64,000 nucleotides of DNA, taken from the NCBI GenBank assembly GCA_037974335.1, contig CM075760.1, positions 39,977,603 to 40,041,602 of the forward strand, read 5' to 3'. Below are positions 52,496 to 62,509 of the stretch, piece by piece. Below the pieces are notes generated by a model. It was given only the letters and a program-made list of their open reading frames with translations, was not told where the DNA came from and did not search any database. The stretch's first letter is position 1. Every line of letters begins with the position of its first letter. A program made the position numbers and the translations under genes. Source of the DNA: Prionace glauca. Its lineage: Eukaryota; Chordata; Chondrichthyes; Carcharhiniformes; Carcharhinidae.

Positions 52496-53312
52496 ATAAC
52501 AACATAAGAACATAAGAAATAGGAGCAGGAGTAGGCCATCTAGCCCTTCGAGCCTGCCCCGCCATTCAATAAGATCATGGCTGATCTGTCGCTGCTCAGT
52601 TCCACATTCCCGCCCTCTCCCCATAACCCTTAATCCCCTCTATTATCAAAAACCCATCAACCCGCGTCTTAAAAATATTTAGCGAGGCAGCTTCCATCAC
52701 TTCAACGGGCAGAGAATTCCAGAGATTCACCACCCTTTGAGTGAAGAAGTTCCTCCTCAACTCCGTTCTAAACCGCCCCCCTTTTATCTTGAGGCTGTGC
52801 CCCCTAGTCCTACTGTCTTTTTTGAGCGGGAAGAGTCTTTCCACCTCTATCCTAACCATCCCATTCATCATCTTATACGTCTCAATGAGATCTCCCCTCA
52901 TTCTTCTAAACTCTAACGAGTACAAGCCCAGTTTATTCAGCCTCTCCTCATAGCTCAACCCCCTCAACTCCGTTATTAGCCAAGTAAACCTTCTCTGCAT
53001 TCCCTCCAAGGCCAAAATATCTTTGCGCAGGTGCGGCGCCCAAAACTGCACACAGTACTCCCGCTGCGGCCTCACCAATACCTTATACAGCTGCAGCAAG
53101 ACCTCCCTACTTTTATATTCAATCCCCTTCGCTATGAAGGCCAGCATCCCATTCGCCTTCCTGACCACCTGCTGCACCTGCAAGCTGGGTTTTTGCGACT
53201 CATGCACAAGAACCCCGAGGTCCTTCTGCACCGTCGCCTGCTGCAGTTTTTCGCCCCGTAAGTAATAGTCCTTCCTACCATTCTTCCTACCAAAGTGGAC
53301 CACCTCACAATT
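52496..53312 (-). mobile_element. CR1 LINE 3' copy (group A)
   Basis: Tail ACAACATAAGAACATAAGAA at the left; a 235-codon minus frame from VHFGRKNGRKDYYLRGEKLQ to GERAGMWN. 5'-truncated at 53312. It lies about 0.4 kb upstream of the immunoglobulin membrane exon, where constant exons might have been expected. Confidence 0.93.
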
Positions 53313-53724
53313 TCAACCATAAATAAGAGATCAGAAATTACATCCCGGCTCTTAAACAGCAACATTCACAGTTTACATGTCAGTCACCATCTTTGGAAAC
53401 AAGCATTGATCAGTGAACGTTCCTCCATATCAGTCATAATATTCTTCAATGAGGGATAGTGCCAAATTGATCAAAAATGAACTGATACTCAAGAAAGCAT
53501 CTTCAGTGCTTTCTGGCATGGACTGTCCAAGGAATGTGCATAACGATCAAGTGTGAACATAGTTACGGAGATCGGTTACTGAGTGTCCTGAATGTAAGAG
53601 TAGATAGACATTGAAAAATATACAGAGAATACATTAACAGTTTATGAAGGAGAACAGGGAAAAGAAAAAAAATTCCCTGGATAAATAAAGTAATCTAATT
53701 TCAATTTCTGGTCTCCGCCCCTAG
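53313..53724. other. Intron-like DNA 5' of the membrane exon
   Basis: Non-coding, ends with the acceptor CCGCCCCTAG at 53724. No constant domain recognised. Confidence 0.5.
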
Positions 53725-53852
53725 ATCTCACCGACCGCATCTGGATTGAAGACAATGAGGATGATAACAGCAACATCTGGACAACTGCTTCCACATTCAT
53801 CGTCCTGTTCTTCCTGAGCATTTTCTACAGCACTGCCGTCACTCTGGTGAAG
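53725..53852 (+). CDS. IGHM: Immunoglobulin heavy chain (IgM-type) membrane exon TM1
   Basis: After acceptor CCGCCCCTAG the exon encodes [20 protein letters not shown], an acidic extracellular linker. The transmembrane helix follows: [19 protein letters not shown], rich in Ser, Thr and Tyr as in all Ig heavy chains, where these residues contact the Ig-alpha/beta signalling partners. It ends VK and donor GTGAGA. The pattern SNxWTTxSTFIVLFxLSxFYSTxVTL is the shark IgM form. It is on the plus strand, opposite to the VDJ cluster at 5.4-7.1 kb. No Cmu1-Cmu4 exon is visible upstream within reach, so it may belong to a distant or broken cluster. Confidence 0.92.
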
Positions 53853-53992
53853 GTGAGATGATTCAATTCACTCACATTGCAAACTGACAGAATGGATTTG
53901 AAAAATCTCTCAATGTTTCACTGATTAAAAACTCTAACATTAATGTCCCACATCATAAACATCTGCTTCAATATTGTATCTTTATTTTACAG

Positions 53993-54475
53993 ATCAAATG
54001 ATGGGTTGAATTTTGGACGCTGCAGATTCCCCTCAGCTGATTATCAAGATCTCTGTGTGGGTCATGTACAATATCTCCTCTTGGTGACTCTATCAGTAAA
54101 ATTCTTACAGTTTATCATTCTGAATCTGAAACTGAAGCAATCATAGACCTTATTTCAATTTTCAGTGTGAAATATACGACACATTTTTCTTATAAATTTA
54201 ATTGTGATTAATAGTTTTCCCGTAGTTTAAATTTCATGGATAAAGAAGAAACGTTTCTGATTCCTTATTCACATTTGTTAATTCCTCATTCTATTAATGT
54301 CCTGCTTTCCCTTTCTGGTGTATGGAACAGATGTACAAATATTGACGGATTCTCTGTGCATGTGTTCTGTTCTCAATGTGAAGCTCGATCGCTGTGTTCA
54401 TTTCCGTGTCTTAAAAATATAATTTTGCTGTAAAATATTCTCTGAATTTTTGAAATAAATATTGAATTAAACTTT
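53993..54475 (+). CDS. IGHM: IgM-type membrane exon TM2 and 3' UTR
   Basis: Acceptor TTTATTTTACAG at 53981-53992 is followed by ATC AAA TGA. This adds Ile-Lys and a stop, giving the short cytoplasmic end VK-IK (IgM tails usually end KVK). The rest is 3' UTR, with a polyadenylation signal AATAAA at 54454-54459. The intron to TM1 is only 140 bp. Coding part is 53993-54001. Confidence 0.85.
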
Positions 54476-55490
54476 AACCATCTCTGGCTTGGCTTCATTC
54501 TGTTCTCCGAACCCATCACCTCCGCTCCATTTTCCCTATTATAGGGTTTCCCCCTTTTCCCAGACAGGAATGTTCCCCCGGTCATGTCTGGGATGTGGTT
54601 GAACTCAAGGCCGTTCAGTGAAAGAGTCACTGCGCCACCCCGTGTAAATACACCTTCATCCCTGCCTTTTTGAGATAAAATCCAGAGACAGAATGAGTGA
54701 AGAAGGCGGAGACATCGATGATTTCACTCATAAACTGATCTGTCACTGACCGAGTTTCAGGTAATTCTAAACAGTAAAGGTTCTGCTTCATCCGCGACCA
54801 ATGGGGGTTCGTGTTTGGGAGGAAATAGTTTCCTTTCCCTGCCCCTTAAAAGCACTATCAGAGTCGCAACAGCGTGGGTTAACAGAGTGAGTTTCTCTAT
54901 ACATCGTCTGATGCAATACTTACAAGTCAGGCATACCACAAGCTAGATAGAGAACATAGGCAGAACAGAGGTGCAAACCATCAGGTTCAACCAAGAGATT
55001 GAGGCGGATTTCACATAAGAACATAATAAATTACACATTTCCAAATTATGGCTAGTGTTATGGGATAATTTGAGGTGACCAATACTGTCTTTAACTACAG
55101 AGAATATAAAACTCACGAGGCAGATATCTCTGTATAAAGGCGTAATATTTATTTAAAACAAAAACACAACAAACAGCTTCTGGGAGATGACAGAAAGGGT
55201 TAAGTGGCTCTGGAACAGAGCGCAGGACTTTCCAATGAATCTAACGTGTACAATCAATAACAGATCAATTATAGATTTTCTTATCGATCATTCCCGCCTC
55301 ATGTTAGTTTAAAAATCAGTTAAGTTCAGCAAACATACAGCAATCATAATTCCTGACAAGTTAGTCAGCCAATCGCATTTTACAACCCAGCATAATGATA
55401 TCTCCTTCATCCATTTAAATCCGAGGCTGACTCATCTGTAATCAGTATCTGGGAGAATCAGGAAGATGAAACAGAGTCATTCAGTCACAG
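54476..55490. other. Non-coding, nothing recognised
   Basis: Downstream of the Ig membrane exons; no supported gene or repeat family. Confidence 0.45.
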
Positions 55491-56195
55491 AGTTTTGCAG
55501 CATTGAAACAGGCCATTCGGCCCGACATATCTATGCCTCCCTTTTCAAACAACTAAAATGGTACCTATTGTCTGAGTTTGGCCCATATTCCTCGATAGCT
55601 GGCTTTTTGTTAAGACAAAATTATACCCGCCTGTACCACTAGCTCTGGCAGCTTGTTCCAGACATTCACGACTCTTTGTGCGAAACAAAAGTGCCTCTGG
55701 ACTCTTTTAAAACTTTCCCTACTCACGTTAAACCTATGTCCTCTAGATGTAGACACCAATGCAGTTGGGAAAAGATATGCACTATCTAAACTGAACTATG
55801 CCCCATATTATTTTATAGACCTCTATAAGATAACCCCTCAGCCTCCTGCGCTCCAGAAAATAAACAATATATCCAATCACTCCCTATAACTCAAACCATC
55901 AAGTCCCGTGAGCACATTCGTAAATCTTTTCTGCACTCTTTCTTGTTTAATAATATCCTTTCTATAATAGAATGACCAGGACTGTACACAGTATTCCCAT
56001 GTCTAGTACAACCCCTGCATTCAATGTTCTCACCAATGAAACGAAGCATGTCGAATGCCTTCTTCACCATCATCTCCACCTGTAACTCCACTTTCATTGA
56101 GCTCTGACCTTGTACCCCTGGATCTCGATGTTTTGTAATTTTCCTAAACGCCCTACCATTTTGGTGCGTTAGTGAATCGTGTTCAGCCCTTGCAG
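55491..56195 (-). mobile_element. Old CR1-like LINE 3' part
   Basis: The 3' end ACAGGCCATTCGGCCCGACA in reverse, then complements of the CR1 C-terminal codons (GCAGCTTGTTCCAGACATTC, CTCTATAAGATAACCCCTCA, GTACACAGTATTCCCATGTC). Many interruptions; old. Confidence 0.75.
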
Positions 56196-56394
56196 GTTTG
56201 CAGGCTGGTTTCGATATACTAACAAATAATGTCTTTGTAAGCAATCCTGAATTGCTTCCTGGTGAAAAGCAATTCTGTCAGCATCAGTGGAGTGAGAATT
56301 TGTGGTTTTGCTTCCGAACTGGAAATGTCACAGGGGCAACAGGCTGAGAACAAACACAGATAGTGAAAGGCAGTGATAGGTTGCAAAGCGCAGG

Positions 56395-57060
56395 ACAGAT
56401 GATGTAGTTAAGAGTTCACATGGTGTACTTGCCTTTATTACCAGAAGCATTGATGAGACGAGCTCAGGAGTTATGCTGGTGCTGTATAAAACTCCCATGA
56501 TGCCACGGTTAGTGAACCATGTGCAGATTCATTCGCTTGATACTGGTGCCAAACTACTTTAACAAGGAGAATAGTTTCGATTCAGTACACATTCGAGGGT
56601 CCAGCTCACTACACATACAGATGTTGTTGTATTGGAAAGGATATTAAGTGAATTGAACGGGCTGCAGCCTGGGGTGAAGTTTGCAGCGATGAAAAGAGGC
56701 TGGATAGCCTGGGGTTATTTACCTTAATGTGGAGAAGGATGAGGGGAAACGCACTGATTTGTACCAAACTATGAGGGATATAGATCATCCAGATGAGAAT
56801 AACCGTTCCGCTTAGTAAATTTGTCAATAACCAGGGGCATAGATCTAAGGATAGGAACATGATATTGAAAGGGGACTTGCACAAAAAAAAACTCGTTAAC
56901 CTAGATGGCGGTGGGAATCGGGAACTCACAGCCGAAAGTATGGCAGGGGAAAGAACATTCACATTTAAGAAGCATTTGGATGAACACTTGAAAAGTGAGA
57001 ACTGTGAGAACTGTATTATGGCGTTTACATCTGCTAAGTCCTGTATCTAAAGCCCAATAG
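56395..57060 (+). mobile_element. Old CR1-like LINE 3' part
   Basis: Plus-strand pieces TTGCCTTTATTACCAGAAGC, GGATGAGGGGAAACGC and AAGCATTTGGATGAACACTT follow the order of a CR1/L3-type RT C-terminus and 3' end. Decayed. It faces the minus element before it and ends just before the second receptor. Confidence 0.65.
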
Positions 57061-57132
57061 TGTCTGATTTCAGGGAGACGGAGTACACATTGGTCTAAAT
57101 TGATGAAACCCAAACACGTGCTGATGTGTGTT

Positions 57133-58022
57133 TTAGCCAGTGAGCTTGGTGAAGGGGCTCAGTAGAACCTTCTTCAGGTCCTCTCGGAACTTGGCCTGAG
57201 CGACTGCGTAGATGAAGACGTTGTTGCAGGAACTGACTAGCTGGAGCATGTTTGCTGTTTCCTGAAAGATGTACCGTGGGTCTTTGAAATCCAGGCTGGT
57301 GCGGTAGCCCAGACCTGTAATCCAGACATAGAGGAAGTATATGACATAGGTGACCCAGAGGAGGAGGAAGCTGAGGGCGATGGCGAACAGCAGGATGATG
57401 GACCTCTTGCGGTTGGCCATCTCTGGGTCCCCGTGACCCTCCGTGTCCCGGAGTCTCCTGCGAGCTCTGCTGGCCACTAAGATGTGTTTTACGGTTTGAG
57501 CATTAAGAAGCAGGATGAGGAGGAACGGGAGAAATGGGGTTAAGACGTTGTCCAGCCAACTAAATGCCTGCCAGGCGGGCAGCGTGTAATAACTGGGCTT
57601 AAAAACACAGAACCAGGGCACCCCGTCCAGGATGTACAGGGGCTGGTAAGAGAAATAGAAAGGGACATTCCTGACACAGCTCAGGACACAGACTATTCCT
57701 ATAACCAGCAATGCTTTTTTCTCAGTGCAGTATCTGGTCTTCAGGTTCTGGCAGCAGATGGCCACAAAACGGTCGATGGTAAAAACCACTGTCAACCAGA
57801 CAGATGCATCCCGGGTAAAATAGACCAGCAGATTGGTGAGTGTACATGCGGGAGTGGTAGACAGGACGCTGTTCTGAAAGTAGATGCGGCCAATTCGGTT
57901 GAGGATGACGGCACTGATGATGACAAGGAAATCAGCCAACGCTATCGCGATCAGGTAGTAGGTGATGCACCCCGACAGTCCGCACCGTCCTCGGGATAAG
58001 ATTACGATCGTCACCAAGTTGG
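57133..58022 (-). CDS. GPR139-like GPCR (second paralogue), exon 2
   Basis: With exon 1 (59245-59314) it forms a 319-residue rhodopsin-family receptor. Seen in order: TM1 NLVTIVILSRGRCGLSGCIT, the family signature; TM2 LADFLVIISAVIL with Asp54; Cys83 before TM3; DRFVAICC with DRF at 107-109; loop Cys162 in GVPWFCVF that can pair with Cys83; TM5 LTPFLPFLLILLLNAQTVKH; cytoplasmic RARRRLR; TM6 RSIILLFAIALSFLLLW; TM7 NNVFIYAVAQAKFREDLK. Acceptor TATTTCAG at 58030-58023 and phase match exon 1, making GVP-A-NLVTIV, the usual family sequence. All frames intact. It is a plasma-membrane receptor with unknown ligand. It is closer to typical GPR139 than the 31-kb gene, which has IRKNCDLSRC here. Confidence 0.95.
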
Positions 58023-59244
58023 CTGAAATAGAAAGAGGCAGAGAGAGGTGTTACTGAGAGGGATGTAAACACCAGCCGCTGCGCTCTCCAATCAGTTACT
58101 GAAAACCACCCCATCCTTCATCTTGTCAACTCCAGACTCCAGTGATTGTAAAGTCTCGGCAATGACATGACATTCAAAACTGGATTAATGTTTTTTTACG
58201 TTAGGGGGAATCAGTCCAAATTTTAACTCCGCGCTCTGGTCACTGAGTTGATCCCCTGAGATAACTATCAAATTTCAGATTCTCCGAAAATTTACTGTCA
58301 CTATTCTTCTTCGTACTAATCCCATCCATCCATCAGCCCTATCAGCCCCCATTCAGGCAGCGTCTCTCTTTTTATAATCTCGTTCTTCGGATTGTCAATC
58401 CCTCCAACATCTCGCCTTCCCAGATTTTGATAACACGCTACAACTACCTGAGATCACACCGTGTCTCCTATTGTGGACTTCCATGCTGCTGATTTGTTTT
58501 TTTTTTCAGTGTGCCTTTACCTGCCAAGACACTAACCGCTTGAACCCCTTCTTTCAAAGACTAAACTTTCCCTTTGCTCTTCAGGACGATCCTTAGAAAA
58601 TAAATTTGTTGAACAATTCTAAGTCATTTTGTTGTTCGTATAAAGTTGATGTGTTAAAGTTCTGTGAAGTATCTGCATTCTACTTATCCGGGTGCCTGAA
58701 GAAACAAACGCTACATCACCTTCTCAAATGAAAGATGGAGATGGGCAAGACATATTCGACTTGCCATATCTACATGGATGCAACTAGTGATTAAAAATAT
58801 ATTCATCTGACATTTACCAGACTTACTAACACAAGGGAAAATGCATATGCTTAACCCCCTCAAATTTTATCAAAAGTTTCAATAATTAATTCTTAATTTG
58901 TTAAAACCTCAGTAACAATGTGGACAGCCCAATGCCACCTCATTCAAATCAACGATTACGAAGTGCTGGAGGTCGCAACATAGTTTCATGTAACTACTGA
59001 ATGCATGTTCTATGTCAATGCATCTAATTGAATGATTAGATCGCAATAGCTCATTTTCTAAGACTGTGTATACCAGTGGATGAAATACAGGTCACTTTAT
59101 AGGTTTTATCCTGCACAACACTTAAAACACTGGATCGGGTTTCACTACATTCGAATAAAACCGAATATTCAACAATTCGATGTTAATGTTTATGCAACGC
59201 CATACACTTCAAGCCATGAGAATAATTTGGGATCTTTCACCTAC
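58023..59244 (-). other. Intron of the second GPR139-like gene
   Basis: About 1.2 kb, donor GTAGGT at 59244 and acceptor TTTCAG at 58023. No repeat recognised inside, in contrast to the 7.3-kb repeat-filled intron of the paralogue. Confidence 0.75.
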
Positions 59245-59314
59245 CAGGAACACCAACGGCAGCGAGAATGGGATAAGAAATGGCGAAGAAGAGACCTTTC
59301 ACTGGTCCATGCAT
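59245..59314 (-). CDS. GPR139-like GPCR (second paralogue), exon 1
   Basis: ATG at 59314 opens MHGPVKGLFFAISYPILAAV followed by GVP, then donor GTAGGT. MHGPVK and YPxLAAVGVP are the standard start of many fish GPR139-like genes, which is why this ATG is chosen. The final G completes the Ala codon with CC of exon 2. The short 23-residue exon has no N-terminal extension, unlike the paralogue at 39.4 kb. Confidence 0.9.
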
Positions 59315-60190
59315 CCTCTCCCAGAAAGTGAAATGAAGCTGAGACCTGCGCTCTGCAGTGGTTTCATTGTGTCCCACATTTACTCTGAGTGAGCGTCTCC
59401 AGAGGAATAATTAAGTTAGAAATGGCACCTTAGTTACAAGCCAGTGAACAAACAGATTCGCTCACTGTTTGGTACCTCCACATTGCACCATTGGCAAGGG
59501 GGATGATCCCATTGTATACCTAACCAAACTGCTGCTTGCTCATTCCATGGTTACCTTCACCTCCCACAAACATTGCCTTCGTGCCCACATCAAGAACAGC
59601 AGGTGAGGGGGGATATTGATCTGGGCTCTAATCTCAAATTCAAAGACCATCTCTTCTCGTTTCTGCCCAATTATATCTTGCTCACAGATATCAGAATAAT
59701 TAGGCATGTATTTCCTTCTGAGAGTTTTGGAAACTGAAATTAGAAGCATGAGTTGTGCATTCAGTATTTCTGAGTCTACTCCGCCCTTCATTTTGATCAT
59801 GAGTGATCATCAAACTGCGTTCCTACTCCCTAATTATTTTTATTAGATGTACATCTGAAACTCCTGAAGTCACTATGACCATTTTGCACATCCTTTGCTC
59901 CTGCTCTCACATTCCGCGAGCACAGGATGGATTTCACAGAAAAGACAAATGACTAAGGTTAATATGCTATATTTCCTTTAAGAAGTGATACAATGAACCT
60001 GTTTTCCGACCTACAAACAGCAAGCGAAACACATTTTATCTACGGAATTCACCTTGGACTTTATTATTTTGGGGCGAAATAATTGCAATCCTACATTTCA
60101 TTTGTTTATTTTTTCACATGAACCTCGGTCATCTAAAGTTTTATTATCGAGAAGATGTGTAAATCATGTTTGGAGGAGTAAGCTTGATGA
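59315..60190. other. Upstream flank, nothing recognised
   Basis: No promoter motif, gene or repeat family supported. Confidence 0.45.
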
Positions 60191-60310
60191 AAGTTACTCT
60201 TTAACTCTTCTTTGAAATAAAGGAACAGTTGGTGTCACACATCAATAACCATTCGACTGGAGACAGGCAATGTTTGAGCAAGTGTGTGTGTGTGTGTGTG
60301 TGTATGTCTT
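60191..60310. repeat. Dispersed repeat plus (GT)n, partner of 47.94 kb
   Basis: AACAGTTGGTGTCACACATC and GAGCAAGTGTGTGTGTGTGT align with 47970-48045. Confidence 0.7.
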
Positions 60311-60424
60311 GGGAGAAAGGCGTAGTATCATAGATCAGAGAGAGTACTGTCATTTCCATGGTGTGCCTCCTCGCAAAGTGGACTCTCGCCGTCCCACATC
60401 TTGTATAAATTGGCACAGATGAGT

Positions 60425-60850
60425 GAGTGAATGGCAGGGTGCAGAAGGATGGATTCGTAAATTTGCTGATGACACCAAAGCCTGAGGAGTTGTAGACAGT
60501 GAGGATGGATGTTACAGTTTGCAGAGGGACATAGATAAGCTGCAGAGTTGGGCTGAGAGGTGGCACATGGGGTTTAATGCGGTAAAGTGTGAGGTGATTC
60601 ACTTTGGTAAGAGTAATAGGAGTACACAATATAGGGCAAATGGAAGGACACTTGGTAGTGTTGACGGATCTCGGTACACATGTGCATAGATTCCTGAAAG
60701 TTGGCACCCAGGTTGATAAGGTTGTTAAGAAGGCGTAACGGTGTGGTAGCTTATATTGAGATTGAATTTCGGAGCGGTGAGGTCATTTTGCAACTATATA
60801 AAACTCTGTTGTGGCCGCACTTGGAGTATTGCCTACAGTTCTGGTTGTTT
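60425..60850 (+). mobile_element. Decayed CR1 RT fragment
   Basis: TAAATTTGCTGATGACACCA gives motif C (FADDTK). GTGGCACATGGGGTTTAATG and CTCTGTTGTGGCCGCACTTG follow in CR1 order, with frame changes. It is joined at about 60846 to the endonuclease part of another LINE. Confidence 0.8.
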
Positions 60851-61960
60851 CAAAATGTGGAATCAATGTCGATGGAGATAAGGAATAGTAAAGGGAAAAA
60901 TGTCACTGATGGGTGTAGTCTATAGGCCCCCAATTGATAACTTCGAGGTGGGGCGGGCTATAAACAAACAAATAACAGATGCGTGTAAAAATGACCAACA
61001 ATAATCATAGGGGATTTTAACCTCCATATTAATTGGTCAACTCAAGTTGGATGCCATGGATTTGAGGATGAGTTCTTAGAAGTCTTTCAAGATAGTTTCC
61101 TCGAACAGTATGTTACAAAACTTACGGGGGAGCAAGCTATCTTGGATCTGGTCTTGTGTAATGAGGTAAAACTAATGACCTCCTTATTAGGGATCCTCTT
61201 GGAAGGAGTGACCACAATATGATTGTATTTCTAATACAGAGGGAGGGTGAGAAAGCAATGACCCAAACCAGTGTCCTCTGCTTGAACAAGGGGGATACAA
61301 TATGATGAGGGCGGAGTTGGCTAATATAGACAGGGAACACAGACTAATTGATTGGATAGTTCAGGAACAGTGGAGGATTTTTAAGCAAATTTTACTCAGT
61401 ACTCAGCAATAACATATTCCAGTGAAAAAAGAAGGAATGTAAGAAAAGGGATAAACAGCCATGGATAACTAAGGAAATAAAGGAGAGTATCAGATTAAAA
61501 ACCAATGAATATAGAGTGTCCACTATTACTGGGGAACTAGAAGATGGGGAAAACTTTAAAAAGCAACAAAGAACTACTAAGACAGCAAAAAAGAAAGGAA
61601 AGATAGATTATGAGAGTAAACTCGCACGAAATATGAAAACTGATAGTAAAATATTTACAAATATATAAAATGGAAAAGAGCGACTAAAGTAAATGTTGGA
61701 CTCCTGGAAAGTGAGAAGGGGGATTAATAATGGGAAACAAGGGAATGGCCGAGGCCTTAAATAAGTTTGTTGTGTTGGTCTTCACAGTGGAGGATACAAA
61801 TAGCGCACCGATAATTGATGGTCATGGGACTGTAGGGGGTGAGGACGTTGAAATGATCAATATTACTAAAACGACAATGCTGGGTAGGGTAATGGGACGA
61901 AAGGTAGACAAGTACCCTGGTCCGGATGGAATGCATCCCAGGGTACTAAAATAAATGGCA
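60851..61960 (+). mobile_element. Decayed CR1-type LINE: endonuclease to start of RT
   Basis: Codons for GVVYRPP-like, ATAGGGGATTTTAACCTCCA (the GDFN motif) and AGGAGTGACCACAATATG (the SDHN region) appear in order. They are followed by a Lys-rich linker and VDKYPGPDGMHPRVLK at the start of RT, with stops throughout. It ends where a SINE begins. Confidence 0.8.
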
Positions 61961-61967
61961 GAGGTAA

Positions 61968-62290
61968 TAACAAAGAACAAAGAACCACACAGCACGGGAA
62001 ACAGGCTCTTCGGCCCAACGAGCCCGCGCCGCCGTCCCGTTGTCCCAGTGACCTATTCATGATTTTAGTCTACGCCTAATGTGCGAGGATCAGGGAGGTC
62101 CAATATAGGGACAATTTGTTACCCAATCAATCAGCCTAAAAACACATTTTTGGGATGTGGGAGGAAACCGGAGCACCCGGAGAAAACCCACGTAACCACG
62201 GGGAGAACGCGCAAACTCCCACGGACACAGGCCAAAATCCATGTGTCCGCACAGCAACAGAGATAGTCTCTGAGCTGTCATGTTGCCCTC
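61968..62290 (-). mobile_element. tRNA-derived SINE
   Basis: Tail AACAAAGAACAAAGAACCAC at the left, then body in reverse (CTCTTCGGCCCAACGAGCCC, GGGAGGAAACCGGAGCACCC) and a degraded head. Same subgroup as 12.1 kb. Confidence 0.85.
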
Positions 62291-62509
62291 GAGATGGTCC
62301 AGTTTAAGCGCACCAACGATATGAAGCAATAGGCAACTCCCGAAGCAACATCCAAGAGCAGCCCACCACAACCTGCCGCAAGCATGCCCCTTGCTGGTCA
62401 ACAAGGTGGACCTAAATGCCTGTGGAGACAAAAAATTCATTATTAAACAGGCGAAGACTCTACATCCCTGAGGCAAAAACGGAATCCCAAGCCTGCAATG
62501 TTTATTAAG
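62291..62509. other. Non-coding, nothing recognised
   Basis: Short unassigned stretch between SINE and CR1. Confidence 0.4.
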
